Source: Syntrophaceae bacterium (GTDB lineage Bacteria > Desulfobacterota > SM23-61). From it: a stretch of DNA of 8,513 bases. The notes below the pieces were generated by a model. It was given only the letters and a program-made list of their open reading frames with translations. It made no database searches and had not been told where the DNA came from. A program made the position numbers and the translations under genes. The stretch's first letter is position 1. Each line of letters opens with the position of its first letter. This document shows positions 1 to 5,402 of the stretch, piece by piece. The stretch covers positions 1,450 through 9,962 of the forward strand of contig PMCE01000553.1 in assembly GCA_003154025.1 (NCBI GenBank), read 5' to 3'.

Positions 1-2
1 CG

Positions 3-677
3 GCCGGGGTTGACGTTCTGGAACTGGGGGTCCCCTTTTCCGACCCTACCGCGGACGGACCCGCCATCCAGAGGGCTTCTCAAAAGGCCTTGCGGAACGG
101 AACGACCCTTTCCCAAATTCTCAGGCTCGTCGGAGATCTTCGGCCGTCAACGGACCTGCCCATCGTGCTTTTCAGCTACTATAACCCGATTCACGCTTAC
201 GGTACCCAGCGGTTCGCCCGGAAAGCGGCCGCAGCCGGGGCGGACGGAGTGCTGGTCGTGGACCTTCCGGCGGAAGAGGCCGGGGAACTGAAGAAGCACA
301 CCGACCCGGCAGGGCTCGATTTTATTTCTCTCGTGGCTCCCACGACAGGCAAGGAGCGCGCGCGCAAAATCGTGAAGGGAGCTTCGGGCTTCATCTATTA
401 TATCTCCCTTACCGGGGTCACGGGGACGGGCCGGCCGCAGGTGGAAGAAATCCGGAAGAATGTGTCCCGGATCAAAACGATGACCGGAGTTCCGGTCGTG
501 GCCGGTTTCGGAGTCTCCACTCCGGCCCAGGCGGGAGAAATCGGCGCTGAAGCCGATGGGGTCGTCGTGGGAAGCGCCTTCATCCGGATTATAGAAGAAC
601 AGGCCGGAAAACGGGTGCCGGCAGAAGCGGTTACCACCTTCGCCAGAAAACTAAAGAGAGCCCTGATGAAAAAATAA
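3..677 (+). CDS. trpA: Tryptophan synthase alpha subunit (5'-truncated by window edge)
   Basis: TrpA cleaves indole-3-glycerol phosphate to indole and glyceraldehyde-3-phosphate in the cytoplasm and channels indole to TrpB in the last step of tryptophan synthesis. The frame is open from base 3 with no start; 224 residues are present against a usual length near 265, so about 42 N-terminal residues lie to the left. The family signature ELGVPFSDPTADGP is at window residues 7-20. Its Glu7 (codon 21-23) and Asp18 (codon 54-56) are 11 apart, like the catalytic Glu49/Asp60 of the E. coli enzyme. Further TrpA-type segments are FISLVAPTT, GFIYYISLTGVTG (the flexible loop region), VPVVAGFGVSTP and ADGVVVGSAFI, the phosphate-binding end of the TIM barrel. 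It stops at TAA 675-677. As trpA is commonly the last trp gene, a trp operon probably ends here; no U-tract terminator follows. The identification is firm. Confidence 0.97.
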   Translation, partial: AGVDVLELGVPFSDPTADGPAIQRASQKALRNGTTLSQILRLVGDLRPSTDLPIVLFSYYNPIHAYGTQRFARKAAAAGADGVLVVDLPAEEAGELKKHTDPAGLDFISLVAPTTGKERARKIVKGASGFIYYISLTGVTGTGRPQVEEIRKNVSRIKTMTGVPVVAGFGVSTPAQAGEIGAEADGVVVGSAFIRIIEEQAGKRVPAEAVTTFARKLKRALMKK

Positions 678-822
678 ACGACGAATTTGGCTCTTAGGCC
701 TGTTTTCCAAGGCAAGCGGGGTAATGAATGTTTGATTTCAGACCCCTTGGCGAGGCGCGGGGAGCTAATTTCCACCATCCCCTTCTCCCCTTTCCAGGTT
801 GCCGGATCCATGCACTTAATCC

Positions 823-851
823 TTGAGTTGAATCCATTTTCTTCCGATAAT
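823..851 (+). promoter_or_regulatory. Sigma70-like promoter for the protease gene
   Basis: TTGAGT (823-828) and GATAAT (846-851) are separated by exactly 17 bp and match the consensus at 4/6 and 5/6 positions. The predicted transcript would start near 858 and leave a leader of about 120 nt before the ATG at 980. The -10 box overlaps the left arm of the inverted repeat at 844-862. Prediction from sequence only. Confidence 0.5.
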
Positions 852-862
852 CTAAGTATCGG
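844..862. repeat. Small inverted repeat overlapping the -10 box
   Basis: ccgata (844-849) and tatcgg (857-862) are perfect 6-bp complementary arms around a 7-base spacer. The left arm covers part of the proposed -10 element and the right arm covers the expected start site, the usual place for a repressor site. It could equally be chance, given the short arms. Confidence 0.35.
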
Positions 863-979
863 ATCGATTGAGGCTTATCGCTTTTGGACGGCGTTCAGGC
901 TTCCAAAGGGATTGCTCCCGAGGAATCAAAGGACTTCATCCGCGAGACCGGGAAGGGAAAGCGCCCGGAGAGGGTTCTT

Positions 980-1795
980 ATGGAACGAAAAATATTATGC
1001 TTGGCTTTATTGATGGGTATTGCTCTGGGGTTCTTGAATGACGAGGCCGCCGGGCAGGTTTATCGCTACAAAGATAAGAACGGAGTCGTCCATTTCACCG
1101 ATACCCCTCCGGACAATAAATTTACTCGCCTATCGGAAGAAAAATTCGCCAGCACCGAATTCCCGTACTACGGAACCAACCCCCTGATCGAACGGGCGTC
1201 CAACAAGCTGGAATTCGTCACCAAGGCGGTCATCGGGGTGAAAACCGATAGGATGCGGGGGTCCGGCTTCTTGATCAACCCGGCGGGATACGCGGTTACC
1301 AACTATCACGTGATTGCCGATGCCGGCGGCAGCGTGAAAGCCATTACCTTTGACGGCAAGGAGATGAATGCCCGGGTCGTGGCTACGGACCCGGATCGAG
1401 ATTTGGCCCTCTTGGATATTGGGGTTACCGGTTATCCCTATCTCCCTCTGGGGAAACTGACGGATGCCTCCATCGGGAAAGAGGTCTTCACGATCGGAGA
1501 TCCCCTGGGTTTGTCCCATTCCGTGTCCAAGGGGATTGTGAGCAGTGTCCGGCAGGGACAGCTCCCCAATCAAGTAACCTTAACCTTGATCCAGACCGAT
1601 GCCGCCATCAACCCGGGAAATAGTGGAGGACCCTTGGTCAACCTGGAGGGGCTGGTGCTTGGAGTGGTCACCCTCAAAGCCGGCAGACCCAATTCCCCCA
1701 TTTCGGGAATTGGATTTGCGGTCTCCAGTGAGGATATCATCAGCAGTTTGAGCCTGGTGCCGGCGAAGAAGGAGCCCTCCGTCCCGGGGAAATGA
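980..1795 (+). CDS. Exported trypsin-like serine protease with N-terminal DUF4124 domain
   Basis: A 271-residue protein. Start ATG 980 is chosen because GGAGAGGG (967-974) lies 5 bases upstream and because it gives a signal peptide: Lys4, a hydrophobic stretch at residues 5-19, and a likely cut near AAG-Q (24-26). Residues 26-46 (QVYRYKDKNGVVHFTDTPP) are a DUF4124 motif, a small domain found in exported proteobacterial proteins. The catalytic part follows at about 78-258 and has the DegP/HtrA-type triad: His110 in TNYHV, Asp141 in DRDLALL and Ser215 in NPGNSGGPL. No PDZ domain follows; the protein ends soon after the protease fold with a short Lys/Pro-rich tail, whereas HtrA/DegP proteins are usually over 400 residues. 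It is therefore a compact periplasmic or secreted protease with unknown substrate. It is transcribed alone, convergent with the HD gene. The protease call is firm; the biological role is open. Confidence 0.92.
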   Translation: MERKILCLALLMGIALGFLNDEAAGQVYRYKDKNGVVHFTDTPPDNKFTRLSEEKFASTEFPYYGTNPLIERASNKLEFVTKAVIGVKTDRMRGSGFLINPAGYAVTNYHVIADAGGSVKAITFDGKEMNARVVATDPDRDLALLDIGVTGYPYLPLGKLTDASIGKEVFTIGDPLGLSHSVSKGIVSSVRQGQLPNQVTLTLIQTDAAINPGNSGGPLVNLEGLVLGVVTLKAGRPNSPISGIGFAVSSEDIISSLSLVPAKKEPSVPGK

Positions 1796-1880
1796 ACGCT
1801 GGGAACCCAAGAAAGACGCCCTGGAGAGCCGCCCTGCCAACAGGCTCGGAACCCGGCCGTCGGCACGAAGGAGAAGAACT

Positions 1881-2360
1881 TTACCGGCGGAGCCCCAACT
1901 CCTCCTGCAAGGAGGCGAAGCGCCTGCGGTGGGCTTCCTTTTTCGGCGGAAGCCCCAGGTAGTAGCAATCCAGGATGTCGGCGTCCTTGGCGATCTCCTC
2001 CAGCGGGGTTCCGACGACCTCCTTCCGGCTGTGGTTCTTCACCGCCTGGCCGATCTCTTCGATTTCCTCCTCCGAAAATAGCCCAACCTTCCGTAGAAAT
2101 TCTTTTGCCGGCCCGTAGCCGTTCTCGGCATGGTTCGCCTGCTTGCCGGTCACAAACCTCCCGAAATCGTGCAGGGCTCCGGCGGCATGGCTTACCTCCA
2201 CATCCGCTCCCCGCCTGGCCGCCAGCAGAGAGGCGATCCTTGCCGAACCGACACTGTGGATCCGCTCCCAAGTCAGGGAGACATCCCGTTCTTGGTCGAG
2301 GCTGTCCTGGTCGTTCAGGAACTTCAGAAGTTCCCGGGAAACTTGGTAGCAGCGCTGCAC
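1881..2360 (-). CDS. HD-domain metal-dependent phosphohydrolase
   Basis: A 159-residue cytoplasmic protein of the HD superfamily, whose members use metal ions to hydrolyse nucleotides or other phosphate esters. The start is GTG at 2360, supported by GGGGGAGAG (complement of 2367-2375) 6 bases upstream. The pattern is His35 (ERIHSVGSA), His64-Asp65 (AGALHDFGR), His77 (NHAENGYGPAKEFL), His110 (VKNHSRKE) and Asp128 (DADILD). Four of these are the standard HD ligands; the extra His77 and His110 match the dinuclear metal arrangement of YqeK/HDIG-type enzymes. There is no signal peptide or membrane segment, and the domain fills the whole protein. It lies 162 bp downstream of the SDR gene on the same strand with no clear promoter of its own, so co-transcription is possible. 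The substrate cannot be read from the sequence. Confidence 0.85.
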   Translation of the reverse strand: MQRCYQVSRELLKFLNDQDSLDQERDVSLTWERIHSVGSARIASLLAARRGADVEVSHAAGALHDFGRFVTGKQANHAENGYGPAKEFLRKVGLFSEEEIEEIGQAVKNHSRKEVVGTPLEEIAKDADILDCYYLGLPPKKEAHRRRFASLQEELGLRR

Positions 2361-2414
2361 TTGCGACTCTCCCCCAGGCCAAATTTTCTTGCCCGATGCG
2401 AAAGGGGAAAAGAA

Positions 2415-2442
2415 GTAGGGGCGGTTTGCAAACCGCCCCTAC
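2415..2442. repeat. Perfect 28-bp palindrome (dispersed-repeat type)
   Basis: A 14-bp arm beginning gtaggggcgg (2415-2428) is followed immediately by its exact reverse complement (2429-2442). In RNA from either strand it would form a very stable stem with only a few unpaired bases at the tip. It sits in the gap between the SDR and HD genes, read through by any shared transcript. Palindromes built on GTAGGGGCGR...YCGCCCCTAC are familiar as dispersed intergenic repeats in many bacterial genomes. No T-run follows on either side, so it is not a classical terminator. Confidence 0.85.
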
Positions 2443-2522
2443 AACGGAACCATAGAGGCATCTTCCTGCGGGGGCAATTCATGAATCGTCCCTGCTCCGT
2501 TTGAGCAAAAGGATATCCTTGC

Positions 2523-3293
2523 TTAAATGCTCACCGAATACCCGCCGTCCACCGGCAGGGCCACCCCGGTGATGAAATTGGAGGCGGCGGTGGCCAGGTA
2601 GATCGCCGTTCCGGCCATGTCTTCCGTAGTCCCCCAGCGGCCGACGGGGGTGCGGGCCAGAACCCTCTCGTTCAATCCTTCGAGCTCGACGCGGGCCCTT
2701 CGGGTCATGTCCGTATCGATCCAACCGGGAAGGATGGCGTTCACCTGGATGTTGTCGGTTGCCCAGGCCACGGCCTGGGCCCGGGTCATGGCGACAATTC
2801 CGCCCTTGCTGGTGCCGTAAGCCAGGAGTTTTCCGCCGCCGAAGATGGAGGTCATGGAGCCGATGTTGACGATCTTCCCCCCGCCCGCCTTTTTCATGGC
2901 CGGGTAAACATATTTGGAGGTTAAATAGGCGCTGCGCAGGTTGACTTCGAGGACCTCGTCGTACTCCGAGCTCAGAAGGTCCTGGGGCATCTTGCGGATG
3001 TTCATGCCTGCATTGTTCACCAGCACGTCGATCCGGCCGAAGGTGTCCAGAGCCTTCTTCACCATGGCTTGGATCTGTTTCTCCTGCCGCACATCCACCT
3101 CGACCTCAAGCACCTTCACCCCGAAATCCTTGCGGATTCCCTCGCCTGCCTTGGCGGATTTGCCCGCATTCCGCGCGGCGATCACGATATCGCCTTCCAC
3201 GCTGGCAAAGCCGCGGGCAATTCCCAGGCCGATGCCTCCGTTCCCCCCGGTGACGATGGCTGCCTTTCCTTTCAAGCTGAACAGGTCCTTCAT
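2523..3293 (-). CDS. Short-chain dehydrogenase/reductase (gluconate 5-dehydrogenase-like)
   Basis: A 256-residue classical SDR, a typical family length. ATG 3291-3293 is preceded by AAGGGAGGT (complement of 3299-3307) at 5 bases, so the start is secure. The Rossmann cofactor motif TGGNGGIG is at residues 15-22, NNAG at 93-96, and the catalytic set is Asn118, Ser146, Tyr159 and Lys163 (YGTSK). PG at 189-190 and a C-terminal GVALPVDGGYSV segment are also standard. Arg41 after the second strand leans towards NADP(H) but does not prove it. The N-terminus MKDLFSLKGKAAIVTGG resembles the gluconate 5-dehydrogenase / 2-deoxy-gluconate 3-dehydrogenase group, but SDR specificity is rarely readable from sequence and no sugar-acid genes are adjacent. 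It is divergent from the kinase gene and possibly co-transcribed with the HD gene. Confidence 0.92.
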   Translation of the reverse strand: MKDLFSLKGKAAIVTGGNGGIGLGIARGFASVEGDIVIAARNAGKSAKAGEGIRKDFGVKVLEVEVDVRQEKQIQAMVKKALDTFGRIDVLVNNAGMNIRKMPQDLLSSEYDEVLEVNLRSAYLTSKYVYPAMKKAGGGKIVNIGSMTSIFGGGKLLAYGTSKGGIVAMTRAQAVAWATDNIQVNAILPGWIDTDMTRRARVELEGLNERVLARTPVGRWGTTEDMAGTAIYLATAASNFITGVALPVDGGYSVSI

Positions 3294-3344
3294 GGCTTAC
3301 CTCCCTTATTTTAATGGGTTGGCCAACGAAATGAGTTCATTGGA

Positions 3345-3374
3345 AATATATCCCTGCCGGAGGTCGGTTTTCAA
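3345..3374 (-). promoter_or_regulatory. Candidate promoter for the SDR gene
   Basis: On the minus strand, TTGAAA (complement of 3369-3374) and TATATT (complement of 3345-3350) are 18 bp apart. Transcription would begin near 3338 and give a leader of about 45 nt. That leader contains a 10-bp palindrome gttggccaac (3318-3327), which could be an operator or a chance symmetry. Confidence 0.45.
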
Positions 3375-3410
3375 GGGTTTTGTTGCCTGCCGGGGGGCCA
3401 AGTGATAATT

Positions 3411-3442
3411 TTGCGCCGGGTCACGCCTCCTTTATATATAAT
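3411..3442 (+). promoter_or_regulatory. Candidate promoter for the shikimate-kinase-like gene
   Basis: TTGCGC (3411-3416) lies 16 bp before TATATA (3433-3438); the overlapping TATAAT (3437-3442) is a better -10 hexamer but with 20-bp spacing. Either predicts a start near 3445-3450. This falls inside the frame upstream of ATG 3474 and argues against the more distal GTG start at 3402. Confidence 0.4.
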
Positions 3443-3473
3443 AGGGGAAAAAGGGCGGTCTACGATCCAACTT

Positions 3474-4055
3474 ATGAAAATGAACCTGAAGAGAAACTCC
3501 CGGACCAACCTTGTCCTCATCGGCATGCCCGGCGTGGGTAAAAGCACCGTCGGAGTGCTGCTGGCCAAGGCTCTTTCCCGGGATTTTTTGGACACCGATG
3601 TGTATATCCAGGCCCAGGAGGGCCGGACCCTCCAGGAAATCATCGACCGGGACGGGTTGGAATCCTTCCGGCGGATCGAAGAGCGCCACGTGCGCTCCCT
3701 GAAATGCCGGTCATCGGTCATCGCCACCGGTGGGAGCGTGGTCTATTACCCGGCAGCCATGGCCCATCTCCGGGCCTCCGGCAGGGTCATCCATCTTGAC
3801 CTGGGCCTTCCCGCATTGCGGAAAAGGCTGATCAACCTGCCCACCCGCGGAGTGGTCATGGTCCCTGGACAGACTCTAGGACAGCTCTTTGCCGAAAGGC
3901 AGCCTCTCTACCGGAAATACGCCCACCTGACCATCGACTGTTCCGGCTGCTCCCATGAGGATATGGTGCGGAAGATCGTCCGGAGGTTGAAGCGGTTCCC
4001 CTCCCTCCGCCCTCGCCAACGGGGAAGGACGGGGAAGATCCAAGGAACCCCTTGA
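3474..4055 (+). CDS. Shikimate kinase-like protein (AroK/AroL family, atypical lid)
   Basis: A 193-residue P-loop kinase of the shikimate kinase fold, which phosphorylates the 3-hydroxyl of shikimate using ATP in the chorismate pathway. Walker A GMPGVGKST is at residues 17-25, LDTD at 39-42 (the Mg/shikimate-binding DxD position), FRRIEE with Arg66 at 65-70, and ATGGS at 84-88. Two departures from classical AroK stand out: the shikimate-binding GGG is GGS, and the lid lacks RPLL, having TRGVVMVPGQT (124-134) before ERQPLYRKYA (141-150). I remember similar lids in a subset of bacterial 'shikimate kinases', so a divergent subfamily is likely; another small-molecule substrate is possible. The last 20 residues are basic and probably disordered. 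ATG 3474 is preferred over GTG 3402 (24 residues longer) because a promoter lies between them; ATG 3480 is also possible, and no start has an ideal ribosome site. Confidence 0.8.
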   Translation: MKMNLKRNSRTNLVLIGMPGVGKSTVGVLLAKALSRDFLDTDVYIQAQEGRTLQEIIDRDGLESFRRIEERHVRSLKCRSSVIATGGSVVYYPAAMAHLRASGRVIHLDLGLPALRKRLINLPTRGVVMVPGQTLGQLFAERQPLYRKYAHLTIDCSGCSHEDMVRKIVRRLKRFPSLRPRQRGRTGKIQGTP

Positions 4056-4136
4056 GAAAGATCTTTTCCCGGAGTAACATGGGAGTCGCGGTCGGGGAGT
4101 GTCTTCCTCAGCGAGAAAGAGCCATAACCAAAAGGA

Positions 4137-4188
4137 ATCCCCCCCTCCCCCCTCGAGAGGGAGGGTTAGGGTGGGGGGGATGCTTTTT
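4137..4188 (+). terminator. GC-rich inverted repeat with T-run; possible terminator or repeat remnant
   Basis: Around a central ctcgag (4153-4158), a C-rich left arm (from 4137) pairs with a G-rich right arm (to 4181), followed by TTTTT (4184-4188). The arms are unequal: the right contains gggttagggtg, which has no matching block on the left. The sequence resembles the widespread intergenic repeat built on CCCTCACCCTAACCCTC and its complement, with part of one arm lost. Placed 80-130 bp after the kinase stop, it could end that transcript. Confidence 0.5.
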
Positions 4189-4201
4189 GCTTAACAGAAA
4201 T

Positions 4202-4229
4202 TTCAGAGTTTGAACGTAAGTAGTATAGA
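4202..4229 (+). promoter_or_regulatory. Weak candidate promoter for the DHH gene
   Basis: TTCAGA (4202-4207) and TATAGA (4224-4229) are 16 bp apart, each matching the consensus at 4-5 of 6 positions. It lies just after the GC-rich repeat and about 45 bp before ATG 4276, a sensible position if the repeat terminates the upstream transcript. Confidence 0.3.
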
Positions 4230-4275
4230 GGGGAATGAGGTCGGGGCAGCCCGGCGTTTGGCAAAAGGCGAAAGG

Positions 4276-5319
4276 ATGAACAATCAGCAAAGGCTGGAAA
4301 AGCTCGGGCAGATCGTATCGCAAAAGAGGGTTCTCATCCTCACCCACAACAACCCGGACCCGGACGCCATTGCCGCCGGCTGGGCCCTGAAGTACCTGAT
4401 CCGGAAAAAATGGAAAGGCAGCGCGGAACTCGCTTACGGGGGGCTGATCGCCCGGGCCGAAAACCGGGCCATGGTCCGGCTGTTGAATATCGACATCAAG
4501 CCTCTCGATTCGGTTGACCTTCGTGACTTTGACGTCTTTGCCCTCGTGGATACCCAACCCCGGGCCGGCAACAATAACCTCCCCCCCCATCTGAAGGCCT
4601 CCATCGTCATCGATCATCACGGAGGCCACAAATCTGCCCTGGAGGCGGACCTGGCGGACATCCGCCTTCGCTACGGGAGCTCCGCCACCACCCTTACGGA
4701 ATATCTCCTCCAGGCCGGCGTCCCCATCCCCAGGAGGATGGCCACGGCGCTATACCTGGGCATCAAGACGGATACCCAAAACCTGGGCCGACACGCCACC
4801 GAGGTGGACTACAATGCGGCCATCGCCCTCTATCCCAAGGTTCAATTGAAAACCCTTTCCCGGATCGAATACCCTGACTTGGCCCGGGATTACTTCGTCG
4901 ACTTCGACCGCGGCCTGCACGATGCCCGGATTTACGGAAAGGTCATATTCTGCGACCTGGGATACCTTACCAACACCGATATGGCGGCCTTGATGGCCGA
5001 CTTCTTCCTCCGCTTTGCGGAAGTCACCTGGAGCTTCGTGGTCGGCATGAGCGATTCCCGCCTCATCTTCTCCCTGCGCACGAAGAGATCCAACCACAAC
5101 GCCGGGCAGATGGCCCGGCGCATGGTCAAAGGCCTGGGAACGGCGGGCGGGCATGGGCGGACCGGCGGGGGGCAGATCCCGATCCAGGGGATCCCGCCCG
5201 AGAAGGCGGAAAAGACGCGCCATTCCCTTCTGAAGCGTTTCTTGAAGTATGTAAGGCAGGAAAACGCGAGGGAGGAGAAGCTTCTTCCCGATTTTTCCCT
5301 CCGGAGCTCCATCACTTGA
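4276..5319 (+). CDS. DHH/DHHA1 phosphoesterase, NrnA-type nanoRNase/pAp phosphatase
   Basis: A 347-residue cytoplasmic protein. The family degrades 2-5 nt RNA fragments and, in several members, dephosphorylates 3'-phosphoadenosine 5'-phosphate, using Mn ions. DHH-domain motifs are in order: HNNPDPDA (24-31; His24, Asp28, Asp30), FALVDTQ (88-94; Asp92), DHHGGH (113-118) and GIKTDT (162-167; Asp166). The C-terminal DHHA1 domain ends in TAGGHGRTGGGQ (289-300), the RNA/substrate-binding glycine motif. ATG 4276 has AAGG (4265-4268) 7 bases upstream; an in-frame TTG at 4210 would add 22 residues but has no ribosome site. The length slightly exceeds the roughly 310-320 residues usual for NrnA, mainly through a charged C-terminal tail. 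It follows the kinase gene on the same strand and converges on the lipoprotein gene. The superfamily is certain, the exact substrate inferred. Confidence 0.9.
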   Translation: MNNQQRLEKLGQIVSQKRVLILTHNNPDPDAIAAGWALKYLIRKKWKGSAELAYGGLIARAENRAMVRLLNIDIKPLDSVDLRDFDVFALVDTQPRAGNNNLPPHLKASIVIDHHGGHKSALEADLADIRLRYGSSATTLTEYLLQAGVPIPRRMATALYLGIKTDTQNLGRHATEVDYNAAIALYPKVQLKTLSRIEYPDLARDYFVDFDRGLHDARIYGKVIFCDLGYLTNTDMAALMADFFLRFAEVTWSFVVGMSDSRLIFSLRTKRSNHNAGQMARRMVKGLGTAGGHGRTGGGQIPIQGIPPEKAEKTRHSLLKRFLKYVRQENAREEKLLPDFSLRSSIT

Positions 5320-5363
5320 ATCCAACCCGCGACGACGACCCGCGCCGGTCAATGCAACGCCGC

Positions 5364-5378
5364 TCACCGCATCGGTGA
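5364..5378. repeat. Small hairpin between convergent genes
   Basis: tcaccg (5364-5369) and cggtga (5373-5378) form a 6-bp stem with a 3-base loop in the 83-bp gap where the DHH gene and the lipoprotein gene converge. The position suits a bidirectional transcription stop, but there is no T-run on either side. Confidence 0.35.
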
Positions 5379-5402
5379 ACGGATGGGGAAGCCGTCCCTC
5401 CT

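Larger units (their letters stand above)
678..979. other. Intergenic region between trpA and the protease gene
   Basis: This 302-bp gap holds no convincing gene. An open frame starting with TTG at 687 has no ribosome binding site, shows no recognisable motif and runs into the protease gene, so I do not call it. The first half contains only weak inverted repeats (ccaagg 707-712 with ccttgg 745-750, overlapping ggggt 718-722 with acccc 742-746), neither followed by a T-run. The second half carries the promoter and the small hairpin listed separately. Base composition becomes more AT-rich around 811-860, as expected for a promoter. Confidence 0.6.

Noticed and set aside
707..750. Weak inverted repeats after trpA as a trp operon terminator
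   Set aside because: The two candidate stems are short, overlap each other and have no T-run behind them.
884..979. 32-residue upstream extension of the protease
   Set aside because: Beginning at 884 would put charged, non-hydrophobic residues before the signal peptide; ATG 980 has a well-spaced GGAGAGGG and restores a normal export signal.
687..1013. 108-residue open frame upstream of and overlapping the protease gene
   Set aside because: Its TTG start has no ribosome site, the protein has no recognisable motif, and it overlaps the signal-peptide region of a convincing gene in another frame.
1570..2382. 270-residue minus-strand open frame across the protease end and HD gene
   Set aside because: It is a shadow in another frame, rich in Gly/Arg/Pro as GC-rich antisense frames are, and the HD gene in the same region has a ribosome site and all its catalytic residues.
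2509..2520. 12-bp palindrome aaggatatcctt just after the SDR stop
   Set aside because: No loop-forming spacer and no T-run; too short and AT-balanced to call a terminator or operator by itself.
3402..3473. GTG start 24 residues upstream for the shikimate-kinase-like gene
   Set aside because: A G-run at 3392-3397 could act as a ribosome site, but a TATAAT-like promoter lies inside the extension and the family starts close to the P-loop. Kept only as an alternative.
4210..4275. TTG start 22 residues upstream for the DHH gene
   Set aside because: No ribosome site before 4210, and the candidate -10 box (4224-4229) falls inside the extension; ATG 4276 has AAGG at good spacing.
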